From assembly GCA_963971285.1 (NCBI GenBank), contig OZ020244.1, forward strand, positions 9,858,001-9,922,000: a stretch of DNA of 64,000 bases. The letters run 5' to 3'. The notes beneath the pieces were generated by a model that did not search any database, had not been told where the DNA came from, and was given only the letters and a program-made list of their open reading frames with translations. Shown one piece after another: positions 13,394 to 23,714 of this stretch (positions are counted from its first letter, which is position 1; every line of letters starts with the position of its first letter). The DNA comes from Astropecten irregularis (Eukaryota; Echinodermata; Asteroidea; Paxillosida; Astropectinidae). The translations under genes were made by a program, and so were the position numbers.

Positions 13394-13500
13394 CGCCTAT
13401 TTTTGAGGCGGAAAGAGGCCATTTGAGGAGGAGGATGAGGAGGAAAGAGGCCATTTGAGGAGGAGGATGAGGCGGAAAGAGGCCTTTTTGAGGAGGAGGG
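13394..13500 (+). repeat. Purine-rich subterminal repeats
   Basis: Units of about 33-39 bp (GAGGCGGAAAGAGGCCATTT plus GAGGAGGATGAG) are repeated close to the Polinton end. The right TIR has the mirrored array near 40890-41010 with one more unit. The long proline/serine frames read through this array on the other strand are low-complexity and not called as genes. Confidence 0.8.
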
Positions 13501-13648
13501 AGGGAGGATGTGGAGGAGGAGAGAGGGAGTGTTGGTGTTGGTGTTGGTGTTGGCTGAGGCTGTGATGGAGGAGGGATAGGAGGAGGTGGTTGGTGTGTAG
13601 TAATGAAGGAGTGGGTAGATGAGATGGAAGAGATAGCCGTGGTTGTGG

Positions 13649-13845
13649 TGACGTCACGGACAAGATGGGACAAGTTGACAAAAGAGGGGAGGTTGTGGTG
13701 ACGTCACGGACGAGATGGGACATGTCCGATCTGAACAAAGGGCAGACGAGGACAAGTTAAGACTCGCAATGTTAAGTCTCGCGTTCTGATTGGTTAATTA
13801 TTTTGAGTCGATGACGTAAATGCGGTTCTGATTGGTTAGTTCAAT
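13649..13845. promoter_or_regulatory. CRE and CCAAT-box cluster in the TIR
   Basis: Perfect CRE palindromes TGACGTCA lie at 13649-13656 and 13699-13706, with a further one at 14601-14608. A CRE-like TGACGTAA at 13822-13829 is flanked by inverted CCAAT boxes (GATTGGTTA) at about 13798-13806 and 13840-13848. The right TIR carries the mirrored set near 40540-40740. Such spacing resembles a host RNA polymerase II promoter; function is inferred. Confidence 0.45.
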
Positions 13846-14384
13846 TCCCGAAAAATTAAAAGTATCGTTGAGGATCAAAAAAATAATATTGGTCACTGGT
13901 TTTACACACATTTTCTGGATAAATACAGCAATTTTAACGGTATGTCCCCACCATCTTTATATCATTCAAGTTATATGTAAATATGTGAAGATTTCAGTTT
14001 CGGTATGCTGGCAATTAGTATGATGCTACCTTTAAATCGAATACGCTACCAATCGTGCATTTCCATAACAGGGGGATTTATGCTCTCACTCAAGTTGTAC
14101 GGAATATATTTTTTCTCAAATTACTTCAATAATGATAATGAATACAAAACCGGATATGCTGTACTATGAGGAAACACAGCCCATTGAGTGGTCGAAAAAT
14201 GAGCCACATCCGAACTTGGTGTGCCTTATAATATGCAAGTGTCGTACTCGATAGTGTTATCAAAATCTACGAAGAGTGAGAAATAGGTCAAACATCTGTG
14301 CATCCGGTGTCTGTTTAAGATCGAGTAATTGGTAGGGAAAAAGAAGTGGTAGCTATACATCCATGGTATGTGTGGTCTGCTTTT

Positions 14385-14624
14385 CTATTGCATAGAGTTA
14401 TTCCTTTGTACATGTAGTGAACCATATTCAAACCATCTTGGAGACTGCTTTGAGTACCATACTCTCCTGACGAATGGTACAACCCACTTCAGGATATACC
14501 CAGTTCCACTATGGCAATGACCGCTGACCAGCACAAGATCGGAATAGGAGTACCCCTTCCGTTGAATGTGCACTGAGTTGTTTACGGGAGGACGGGTAAC
14601 TGACGTCACAACACGATGACTCAT
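14385..14624 (-). CDS. Small hypothetical protein in left TIR
   Basis: A 79-residue ORF from an ATG at 14624. An ORF with the same predicted protein is present in the right TIR (39757-39996), while the surrounding TIR sequence differs by several indels. The protein has a hydrophobic middle (YILKWVVPFVRRVW) but no domain I recognise. A CRE palindrome sits just inside its start region. Identity may simply reflect recent gene conversion between arms, so coding status is unsure. Confidence 0.35.
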   Translation of the reverse strand: MSHRVVTSVTRPPVNNSVHIQRKGYSYSDLVLVSGHCHSGTGYILKWVVPFVRRVWYSKQSPRWFEYGSLHVQRNNSMQ

Positions 14625-15182
14625 CGGGATTGCCCATTCATTCGGTGGTCCTGTTCGGACCTGTTACTCCCCCTCCCCTTGCCCTTCCCACCTCCCCATT
14701 GCGCTCAGTAGATTGGGAAACATCTGCAGCCTACGTATAGACAAAACATAAACTGCACTACGTAGTTGACTCCACGAAACTTTTTGTGTCATTTTAATAA
14801 TACTGCATACTGTTTGTTATGCCAGTTTATTTCAAAAACATTATCGTAATTGGAGAACAAATTATAATATTATTAATAAAGAAACTCTAAGCCCAAAATT
14901 AAACAAAGGGACTTCAGCGCACCAGTTACTGGGTCTAGCTACCGATAAGTAAATAAAATGAAATAATTAATAAGCTTTAAACGTAAAACTCTAAGATACA
15001 TCAAAACAACGGACTCTGTTTTATTTACCACGGTTTTGAAATACAATTTAGTTTAGGCCTATTTAATGCGGAGTGGGCAACGGAGGTAAACATGATTAAT
15101 ATCAAGTGCTAGATTATTATTTTTAAAGTTAAAGGCTAATATAGTCTGTTTCAAACTTGAAGCCTCGATCTATTTATCGTAT

Positions 15183-15938
15183 TTATTCATCACTGTCTTC
15201 CTGGTTATCCTCCTCTTCATCTTGTTGGAACAGCCCGTCAAATTTGGCCTGGTGTTTAGGCAGTACTCTGTTCAAGGCTTTGTTAAGGCTCATGCCTTTA
15301 TCTACTTTTTCTTCAAGATCATCCACGCTATCTTGATGAGCATCATTATCTTTCAGATGCAGGTAACTTGACAAAAAATCCTTGTAGTTGTTGAAGAAGA
15401 TTTTCTTGACTGCCCAGACGGTCTTCCTGCTGGCCTTTTCTTTGGCTCGATCTCCGTCCATGTCCCCGTTGATATACTTTTCATATTTTTCACGCCACAT
15501 CTCTTCAGTAGCTTCTTTGGCTTCTTCCAACCAGTCTTGATAAGCAGCATTGTCCTCCAATTCAGGACTAGACTCAGCTTCATCCGTTATATCGTCATTT
15601 TCTTCATCCGATGAGTCGCCATTTTCCTCTTCCGTTTCGGATTCCGAATCACTTTCCTCTGACTCTTCGTTGTCAGACTGCGGAAACTCACTTTCACAGC
15701 TTTCTGTTTCCGAATCTTGAAATCTGCGCTTTTTAAATTCGGGTTCATAGTTACCTGCGCCAAACTTTTCAGATCGAATAGCGCTAATTTCTAGGTCATC
15801 GTCATCTTCATCCATTTTCGATTGATCTGCGCATGCGGCGTGTGCATTTGCTGCATGTCTCCGAAGGTAATATCTCGATCCAAAACCTTTGTCGCACCTG
15901 TGACAAACATGGGGGTTGACTACGGAAATATTATTCAT
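15183..15938 (-). CDS. C2H2 zinc-finger acidic protein, intact TIR copy
   Basis: The ATG at 15938 (MNNISVV) gives 251 residues. One C2H2 finger (CHRCDKGF, then LRRHAANAH; C-x2-C-x12-H-x4-H) lies at about residues 11-32. It is followed by a long acidic Ser/Glu/Asp region (about 70-145) and a helical C-terminal domain (KKIFFNNYKDFL, LNRVLPKHQAKFDGLF). Similar finger-plus-helical-tail proteins occur in animal Polintons; a DNA-binding or regulatory role is inferred. A TTG-started reading would add nine residues, but the ATG is preferred. The right-arm copy is broken, so this is the only intact one. The gene points outward from the element centre, with the minisatellite upstream of its start. Confidence 0.7.
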   Translation of the reverse strand: MNNISVVNPHVCHRCDKGFGSRYYLRRHAANAHAACADQSKMDEDDDDLEISAIRSEKFGAGNYEPEFKKRRFQDSETESCESEFPQSDNEESEESDSESETEEENGDSSDEENDDITDEAESSPELEDNAAYQDWLEEAKEATEEMWREKYEKYINGDMDGDRAKEKASRKTVWAVKKIFFNNYKDFLSSYLHLKDNDAHQDSVDDLEEKVDKGMSLNKALNRVLPKHQAKFDGLFQQDEEEDNQEDSDE

Positions 15939-16019
15939 ATTGTCTCCTGGATGGTTAATCTCCAAATGGAAAGAAATGGAAATATTTTAGAATCTATATT
16001 CTCACTGATTCGTCGACTT

Positions 16020-19000
16020 GCTCATTGACCTCCTCAAGTTGCTTACCGACTTGCTCATTTTGCTTATCGGCTTGCTCATTTTGCTTATCGGCTTGCTCAT
16101 TTTGCTCATTCTGCTTATCGACTTGCTCATTGTGCTCATCGACTTGCTCATTCTGCTTATCGACTTGCTCATTGTGCTCATCGACATACTCATTTTGCTC
16201 ATTTTTGCCAACCCGACTTGCTCATTCTGCTCATCGAGTTGCTAATTTTGCTAATTTCTTGCTCATTCTGCTCATCGAGTTGCTCATTTTGCAAATTTCT
16301 TGCTCATTCTGCTCATCGAGTTGCTCTTTTTGCTCATCGAGTTGCTCATTTTGCTCATTTCTTGCTCATTCTGCTCATCGAGTTGCAAATTTTTGCTCAT
16401 TTCTGCTCATCGAGTTGCTCATTCTGCTCATCGAGTTGCTCATTTTGCTCATTTCTGCTCATCGAGTTGTTCATTTTGCTCATTTCTTGCTCATTCTGCT
16501 CATCGAGTTGCTCATTTTTTCTCATTTCTGCTCATCGAGTTGCTCATTTTGCTCATTCTGCTCATCGACTTGCTCATTCTGCTCATTCTGCTCATCGAGT
16601 TGCTCATTTTGCTCATTTCTTGCTCATTCTGCTCATGGAGTTGCTCATTTCTGCTCATCGAGTTGCTCATTTTGCTCATTTCTTGCTCATTCTGCTCATC
16701 GAGTTGCTCATTTTTGCTCATTTCTGCTGATCGAGTTGCTCATTCTGCTCATTGAGTTGCTCATTTCTGCTCATCGACTTGCTCATTTTACTCATTCTGC
16801 TCATCGAGTTGCTCATTTATTGCTCATTCTGCTCATCGAGTTGCTCATTTTGCTCATTTCCTGCTCATTCTGCTCATCCAGTTGCTCATTTTGCTCATTT
16901 CTGCTCATCGAGTTAATAATAATAATAAAGACATTTATAATGCGCCAGAGTTGCTCATTCTGCTCATTGAGTTGCTCATTTTACTCATTTCTTGCTCATT
17001 CTGCTCATCGAGTTGCACATTTTTGGTCATTTCTGCTCATCGAGTTGCTCATTCTGCTCATCGAGTTGCTCATTTTGCTCATTTCTGCTCATCGAGTTGC
17101 TCATTTTGCAAATTTCTTGCTCATTCTGCTCATCGAGTTGCTCATTTTGCAAATTTCTTGCTCATTCTGCTCATGGAGTTGCTCATTTCTGCTCATCGAG
17201 TTGCTCATTTTGCTCATTTCTTGCTCATTCTGCTCATCGAGTTGCTCATTTTTGCTCATTTCTGCTGAGCGAGTTGCTCATTCTGCTCATTGAGTTGCTC
17301 ATTTCTGCTCATCGACTTGCTCATTTTACTCATTCTGCTCATCGAGTTGCTCATTTATTGCTCATTCTGCTCATCGAGTTGCTCATTTCCTGCTTATTCT
17401 GCTCATCCAGTTGCTCATTTTGCTCATTTCTGCTCATCGAGTTGCTCATTTTGCAAATTTCTTGCTCATTCTGCTCATCGAATTGCTCATTTTGCAAATT
17501 TCTTGCTCATTCTGCTCATCGAGTTGCTCTTTTTGCTCATCGAGTTGCTCATTTTGCTCATTTCTTGCTCATTCTGCTCATCGAGTTGCAAATTTTTGCT
17601 CATTTCTGCTCATCGAGTTGCTCATTTTGCTCATTTCTGCTCATCGAGTTGCTCATTTTGCTCATTTCTTGCTCATTCTGCTCATCGAGTTGCTCATTTT
17701 TGCTCATTTCTGCTCATCGAGTTGCTCATTTTGCTCATTCTGCTCATCGACTTGCTCATTTTGCTCATTCTGCTCATCGAGTTGCTCATTTTGCTCATTT
17801 CTTGCTCATTCTGCTCATGGAGTTGCTCATTTCTGCTCATCGAGTTGCTCATTTTGCTCATTTCTTGCTCATTCTGCTCATCGAGTTGCTCATTTTTGCT
17901 CATTTCTGCTGAGCGAGTTGCTCATTCTGCTCATTGAGTTGCTCATTTCTGCTCATCGACTTGCTCATTTTACTCATTCTGCTCATCGAGTTGCTCATTT
18001 ATTGCTCATTCTGCTCATCGAGTTGCTCATTTCCTGCTTATTCTGCTCATCCAGTTGCTCATTTTGCTCATTTCTGCTCATCGAGTTAATAATAATAATA
18101 AAGACATTTATAATGCGCCAGAGTTGCTCATTCTGCTCATTGAGTTGCTCATTTTACTCATTTCTTGCTCATTCTGCTCATCGAGTTGCTCATTATACTC
18201 ATTTCTTGCTCATTTTGCTCATTTCTTGCTCATTCTGCTCACCGAGTTGCTCATTTTACTCATTTCTTGATCATTTTTGCTCATCGAGTTGCTCATTTCT
18301 TGCTCATTCTGCTAATTTCTGCTTATCGAGTTGCTCATTTTGCTCATTTCTTGCTCATTCTGCTCACCGACTTACTCATTTTGCTCATTTCTGCTCATCG
18401 ATTTGCGCATTTTGCTCATTTACTGGACACTTTGCTCATTTCCTCCTCAGGTTACTCATCTCGTTGCTCTTCTAATTTCTCCAGAGTTGCTCATTCTGCT
18501 CATTGAGTTGCTCATTTTACTCATTTCTTGCTCATTCTGCTCATCGAGTTGCAAATTTTTGGTCATTTCTGCTCATCGAGTTGCTCATTCTGCTCATCGA
18601 GTTGCTCATTTTGCTCATTTCTGCTCATCGAGTTGCTAATTTTGCTAATTTCTTGCTCATTCTGCTCATCGAGTTGCTCATTTTGCTCATTCTGCTCATC
18701 GAGTTGCTCATTTTGCTCATTTCTGCTCATTGAGTTGCTCATTTCTGCTCATTGAGTTGCTCATTTCTGCTCATCGACTTGCTCATTTTGCTCATTCTGC
18801 TCATCGAGTTGCTCATTTTGCTCATAGAGTTGCTCATTTTGCTCATTTCTTGCTCATTTTGCTCATCCAGTTAATAATAATAATAAAGACATTTATAATG
18901 CGCCAGAGTTGCTCATTCTGCTCATTGAGTTGCTCATTTTACTCATTTCTTGCTCATTCTGCTCATCGAGTTGCTCATTATACTCATTTCTTGCTCATTT

Positions 19001-19265
19001 TGCTCATTTCTTGCTCATTCTGCTCACCGAGTTGCTCATTTTACTCATTTCTTGATCATTTTTGCTCATCGAGTTGCTCATTTCTTGCTCATTCTGCTAA
19101 TTTCTGCTTATCGAGTTGCTCATTTTGCTCATTTCTTGCTCATTCTGCTCACCGACTTACTCATTTTGCTCATTTCTGCTCATCGATTTGCGCATTTTGC
19201 TCATTTACTGGACACTTTGCTCATTTCCTCCTCAGGTTACTCATCTCGTTGCTCTTCTAATTTCT
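16020..19265 (+). repeat. 3.2-kb minisatellite, TGCTCATT(T/C) family
   Basis: The array is made of 9-bp cores (TGCTCATTT, TGCTCATCG) grouped in 18-21-bp and larger units. It begins inside the TIR and is anchored to the minisatellite upstream of the zinc-finger gene. A different string, AATAATAATAAAGACATTTA followed by TAATGCGCCAG, interrupts it three times near 16915, 18088 and 18871. About 400 bp at 18066-18480 recur almost exactly at 18860-19265, showing recent block duplication. Because units contain no stops, open frames occur on both strands; these are not called as genes. Confidence 0.92.
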
Positions 19266-19822
19266 GCGAATTTATGATCTGATCTCCTCCATTCCAATAC
19301 CCACACCTCCATTCAATGTCACGCGTGGTTGCTCCCAGCGTAAACAGGGTTTTTGTTATTCAAATTTCATTCATGACTGAACGTAGTGTAAAACGCTTAG
19401 TCATCCGCTGGCACAAAGGTTAAATTCCTAAAAGCGCTCGGGTTTGTTATTGAAATATAATGCATGACTGAACCCGTGTGAACCGTCACAATCACAGTCA
19501 AACACCCCTCAAAAATAGACTCGTCCTTTGTGTCGTCATCGTTGCTATTGCATCATTTCGAGTAGAATGTTTATAATAAATGAAAGCGACTTTTAGTCGG
19601 GGCTTGGGCGGTTGTCATGTGGAAACTCGCCGATTCGCAACCGTGCGGTACTGTGTTCAAAACCCGGTCTCTGAAATTAACATACATTAAAATAGAAAAA
19701 GAAAAATGTTTCTCGTTGAATATTTGGGGGGGTATTTGATAAGAAACATTAAAAAAGAAATACCTTTCATAAGAAACAATAAAAAAAAACCTTTAAACTT
19801 TGAACTCAGTACCGCAAAAAAA
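19266..19822. other. Polinton spacer without recognised gene
   Basis: This stretch holds A/T-rich spacer and two degenerate copies of a CATGACTGAAC-type motif (near 19372 and 19462). I see no open frame with a recognisable domain. Integrase or ATPase genes, expected in a complete Polinton, are not here. Confidence 0.5.
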
Positions 19823-19848
19823 GGGGGTCAGCAGTTTTGTTGACCCCC
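19823..19848 (-). terminator. Hairpin, candidate transcript 3'-end signal
   Basis: GGGGGTCA (19823-19830) and TGACCCCC (19841-19848) form an 8-bp perfect stem with a 10-base loop. Read on the minus strand it is followed by seven T. It resembles the hairpins at gene ends in some large DNA viruses; no coding gene remains on its left. Confidence 0.4.
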
Positions 19849-19973
19849 AAAATGAGTTTGAGGCATAAAGCCCAGGCCCTTTACGCTCTTTATAATAAAA
19901 CGCCCACGCATTGTGAGTAAAGTATTGGGTGAAAAAAAAAAATAATAATAATTTTTTTATATAAAAAATATAA

Positions 19974-20405
19974 ATGGATGAGATAGATATGTGCAATCAC
20001 AACATCATGATCGACGAGGCCAAAGACGAGTTTTATTGCGACAAGTGTGGATTAATTATAGGTTATGGTCTCATGGATTATTCTGCGGAAAATATTAATG
20101 GAAAGTATAATCAGAGATTTTTCTACCAAAAAGCAAAGGCTTCTATAGTAAAAAAAGTCTTTGATAAATTAAACATTCAATACCAAATGTGTGACCTTAA
20201 ACTCATCGAGTTTAAATTAAAACAAATATTAAAGGGAAAAATATCTAGGGGTCTTCCACCCAGGTCGTTAATGGCAGTATGTTATCTAAAAAACGTTTCA
20301 AACGTAACCCAAAAAACAGTACAAAAGTTATTTCAAGTAGAATTAAAATATTTTAATCAAGCGTTAAAAAGATACAACGTAACTTTTAAAGAGGAGGAGC
20401 TGTAG
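19974..20405 (+). CDS. TFIIB-like transcription factor
   Basis: A 143-residue protein with an N-terminal zinc ribbon (CNHNIMIDEAKDEFYCDKCG; ligands C-x2-H and C-x2-C) and a helical part resembling a single, shortened cyclin-like TFIIB repeat. Cellular TFIIB is about 300 residues with two repeats, so this is a reduced form, as seen in viruses and mobile elements that steer their own transcription. The frame is intact. TATATAAAAAATATAA lies directly before the ATG, the start-proximal motif shared by other genes here. It faces the convergent gene ending at 20481. A role in recognising the element's own promoters is inferred. Confidence 0.65.
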   Translation: MDEIDMCNHNIMIDEAKDEFYCDKCGLIIGYGLMDYSAENINGKYNQRFFYQKAKASIVKKVFDKLNIQYQMCDLKLIEFKLKQILKGKISRGLPPRSLMAVCYLKNVSNVTQKTVQKLFQVELKYFNQALKRYNVTFKEEEL

Positions 20406-20480
20406 GGGTAACTCTCGCTTGACTTTCTTTATAACTCGGAGGTTTACTCTCGTTTTTAAACGACTTTGTCAAACTTAAAC

Positions 20481-21151
20481 TTAATCTCCAAGTTTTTTCA
20501 TAAGCTCTTTTTTTTCTTTGGCGAGTAAATCACTCGCCATCGCTTTAGCCTTTTCTTGAACTTGTCGTTCAAATTCAACTTTATTTAAATGTTTAGCTTC
20601 TTCTAACTTTGTAGAAGTTTTTAATCTTATTTTTTCTTTCAAGTCGTTAAATTTTTTAAGTTCTGACGTAATTAATATAAATTCTTCGTGAGAAATATCA
20701 CCATCTTCGATGGCCTTTGACCGTATTCATCTATCGTGTTTAACTTTGCATCTGCTAAAATTTTAATCTGATCGTGTTTTTTACTCTTTACCGTTAATTT
20801 TTTGCTTGCGTATTTAAGTACCGCGTAAAATCCAAAGGCACCTATGCTAGCCCCCTCTAAGACTAAGCCAATTAGGGCACTAATAACACCAATTAGTGCG
20901 GGGATCCCTATCGCGGCTGCAGTGACCCCCAGTACTTCAACCCCGTGCTCTACATATTGAATCGCAGAGATCCACCTTTTTAACTTTTTAAAAGAAACCT
21001 CGCGCGAGTTTCTTTCTTTACAGATTTGAGATTTAATCTCTTCAATTTTTTTAAGTCGATAAATTTTAGTTTCGTCTTTAATATCATCACCGCTGTTTAC
21101 GTTTAGATTAGGATATAAAGGTTTTATATTATTTACATTAACAGCTGCCAT
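20481..21151 (-). pseudogene. Polinton membrane protein, single frameshift
   Basis: From ATG 21151 the first 150 or so codons encode a basic, partly coiled-coil N-terminus and a long glycine/alanine-rich hydrophobic stretch (about residues 73-105: GVTAAAIGIPALIGVISALI) likely to span a membrane. A frameshift near 20715 moves the rest into another frame, where a strongly helical, lysine/glutamate-rich tail (DGDISHEEFILI...KELMKKLGD) runs to a stop at 20481. Proteins with this hydrophobic core and the tail motif recur in animal Polintons; the exact role is unknown, and a virion membrane or penetration function is a guess. TATATATTAAAAAT sits just before the start. Confidence 0.6.
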
Positions 21152-21172
21152 ATTTTTAATATATAAGCGTTT

Positions 21173-22334
21173 TTAAATTATTTCACATTCGATTAAAATC
21201 CCCGCGCCTTTGTTATTGATGATTTTTCCTTCCTCGTGTTTAATTGAAAAGACAAGTTTATCAATTTTACCGTTTTTTAATGTTTTTCCAACGTGAGTTT
21301 GGCTCGTGTGATAAAATGATAACACATTTGAAGGAAACCCATTGTAAAAATTATCACTCGTGTTTAACTGCTCGCAATGAATAAACGTAATGTTAAATGG
21401 GTTAATATCGTAAACACCCTTATAAATGACATTTGGGATTAACCTTCCTTTGGGTAAATTGAGCAAATTAGAAACTTCTCGGTTTAAACGTAGATTAAGG
21501 TTTATATCAGTGACCTTTAAGGTCACCGTTTTACTTTCTCTATAGACTTTAAAGCTCACACCCGGTATCGCGTTTATCAATGACTCGAACCAATCGATAC
21601 CATAAAATCCAGGTAAAATAATGATGCTTCCTGATTTGCCGTAACCTCACTCACCGGATGTAGCGCATTTACGATTGGCTCTTTATGTCCTAAAACAACG
21701 AGGCTGTTTTTAATTTGTGGTAAACGCATATTTTCTGTTTTTTCTTGATTGTCATTGTTGTATCCATATCGAAGTAAATCTGCGGCTAATACTTGACCTT
21801 CTATGATATATTCTATTCTTTTATTAAATAAATGTATTACATAGTTAACTTCATTTTGTAATTGATCATCAAGTCTATCCCTAGATAATTCTAGGGTTGT
21901 TTTCGTTGTCTGAGGACCTGTATTTCTTCTTGTATTTTTATTTCCACTTCGTTAAGAATTCCAGTATCGTATCCGTCAAACATCTGTCTAATAATGCGTG
22001 TTATGACTTCTTCTCGGCTTTGTTGAATTTCTTCGGTTGTCATCGATAAACGAAATTGATTCATTATCTCAGGGGTCAGTTCTAATGGCTTTGTCTGTGG
22101 TTGTGATCTTTCATCAGGTTGTCTATTGTCTCTAGGCCTACCGTTAGTATAAGCGGGTTGTCCATCTATCTCCTTTTCCCAAGTAATCTCACTGGTTTTA
22201 GTTATGTATAAATAGCCTACCGTAAACGCGAGATTTTTAACGCGAATTTGTTTTGAGCCATTATCAATCACCTCTTGCAATTTAAACGTTTGTTGGTTTT
22301 TTGTCAAATAAAATGTGTGTTGTATTCCGCTCAT
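21173..22334 (-). pseudogene. Polinton capsid-type protein, two frameshifts
   Basis: The ATG at 22334 opens the family's typical start (HTFYLTKNQQTF, RVKNLAFTVGYLYIT). Frameshifts near 21893 and 21640 move reading into two further frames; the last holds LPGFYGIDWFE and, toward the end, the string HCEQLNTSDNF with NGFPSNVL. Total span is about 387 codons and mostly beta-rich. This family recurs in Polintons of marine invertebrates, and I take it as a jelly-roll-type virion protein (minor capsid/penton-like), without being able to test the fold. It is divergent with the next gene, sharing a 39-bp promoter gap. Confidence 0.6.
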
Positions 22335-22373
22335 TCTTACTCTACTTTTTTTATAAAAAGACTTATATTATAA
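22335..22373. promoter_or_regulatory. Bidirectional 39-bp promoter gap
   Basis: The whole space between two divergent start codons is 39 bases and contains TTTTTTTATAAAAAG and TTATATTATAA. Read either way there is a TATA-like motif within about 25 bases of the ATG, which suggests very short leaders. Confidence 0.5.
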
Positions 22374-23623
22374 ATGGGAAACTCTTTAGGCGCTTTAGCT
22401 ATTATCGTCAATAAAAATCATACTTTTTTTGTACAATTTAAAGATATGTCAACCGCGTATAAATTACCACGCGTTAAAACAGACGAAGCGATCACACGAT
22501 GGCAAACCAACCCTTTGACCTTTTATCAAAACCAATTCAACTTTGCGATTTATTGTGCCACGACCGCGTGTGGAGTAGGCCTTGACCTCCTCAACAATAA
22601 AAACCAATACATTTCATCGCTGTTTTATTTTCACGTGTATTATACGATGCGAAAAATATTATATAATTTGATAGCACCGATACCTGGTGATGATGTATTT
22701 AACGCGTTAAATAACCGTTATGATACGAGAGCTTTTACGGACACGTGCCGCGTATTTGGCATCGATCGAAGCAAGTCTTTTAAACAAACGAGAGATACGA
22801 CCTCAAACGGCTTGGGTACTGCTTTTTACTACAATTCGGGACCGGTTCCAGTGCCGGGGAAAAACTATGACCCCCACGACTTGGGTGTAAACTACGGTAC
22901 GTATGCAGGCTCAACTTTTATGGGATTTGGTTTAATGGATCCACCAAGAGGATCGGGTCACGCGAGTACCTATACGATCACTTGGCTTGAACAATCCAAA
23001 AATGTTTTAGGTGCTTGGACAGACTTTATTTCAAAGACGAGTTCTTTTACCGATGTTGGAATTACAAAAATTAACGAATCGATTAGGGCTTACGTGTACG
23101 CGCTTTTAGGTGCACAAGCACAAACAAAAACCAGTGTATTAACCCCGGGAACCGGTTTAGATGCGCAGCATCAGTTTGTTACCATCGTAGAAAGTCTCAT
23201 TAATAGCGAACCAGATTTAGAGCAGAGTATCAATCAATTTCAAGATTCACTGCAGTATGCTAAAACTCCACTCAACTTTGTCGTAAGACCTGGGCTATAC
23301 CTCATTCCGTCAGATATGGATTTAAGGGTAGGCATACACGATGGTTACAATAATAACTTGCAAATTGCACCTTTAACCGCTAAACCGGGATTTCAACCAA
23401 CCTTAAACGCTCCGGTACAAGTTGAGGACTTTGATCCTCAGCCAACCCTTGAACCCAAGCCCACTCAAGAACCAACAGAAGAACCTACACCACGTTTATC
23501 ACCTACACCTAAAACCTCAGAGTCAAATCCTAAAGCATTCATCAAGATGAAAAATTATCTTTAACGATAGGAACAGTTGCAATCATTGCGATGGGAGTTT
23601 TAGTCTACGAAATTTTGACTTAG
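22374..23623 (+). pseudogene. Conserved Polinton virion-type protein with displaced C-terminal anchor
   Basis: The ATG at 22374 gives 396 residues to a stop at 23564. The centre is helical and conserved in animal Polintons (FYQNQFNFAIYCATTACGVG, FHVYYTMRKIL; later IRAYVYALLGAQAQT and DAQHQFV), followed by a proline/threonine/glutamate-rich stretch (about 350-385). Right after the stop, the minus-one frame encodes a hydrophobic segment (GTVAIIAMGVLVYEIL) ending with TAG at 23621-23623, which looks like the original membrane anchor. A one-base loss in the A-run at about 23551 explains it; programmed slippage is possible but less likely. It is probably a structural or membrane-linked virion protein. 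Confidence 0.6.
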
Positions 23624-23653
23624 AAAAATATAAATATTTAAACAAAAAAAAAT

Positions 23654-23682
23654 ACCCCCAAGCTCAAAAAGAGCTTGGGGGT
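23654..23682. terminator. Perfect 12-bp hairpin between convergent genes
   Basis: ACCCCCAAGCTC (23654-23665) and its complement (23671-23682) flank an AAAAA loop. An A-run precedes and a T-run follows, so both strands show a stem followed by T. It lies exactly between the convergent 3' ends at 23623 and 23715, a good place for a two-way transcription or processing signal. Confidence 0.6.
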
Positions 23683-23714
23683 TATTTTTTTTTATTATTT
23701 GTTAAAAAACAAAA

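Larger units (their letters stand above)
13371..16210 (+). repeat. Polinton left terminal inverted repeat
   Basis: This arm is mirrored by about 38230-41038. Matching landmarks include the purine-rich subterminal repeats, the CRE/CCAAT block, the 79-residue ORF, the zinc-finger gene and the first minisatellite units (ACTTGCTCATT). The inner border is blurred because both arms run into variable repeat arrays. The two arms differ by a modest number of substitutions and small indels. Confidence 0.88.

Noticed and set aside
13089-13738. Proline/serine-rich frames in the TIR ends
   Set aside because: They read the purine-rich subterminal repeats backwards and extend into Gypsy A integrase; not conserved as a protein between arms.
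16025-18506. Very long open frames (up to 422 codons) with LLILLIELL or SCSFCSS repeats
   Set aside because: They follow the minisatellite in all three plus frames and on the minus strand; the unit simply lacks stop codons. Composition and overlap argue against coding.
16020-19265. CRISPR-like array
   Set aside because: Units are contiguous and variable in length with no unique spacers, the context is eukaryotic, and no cas genes are present.
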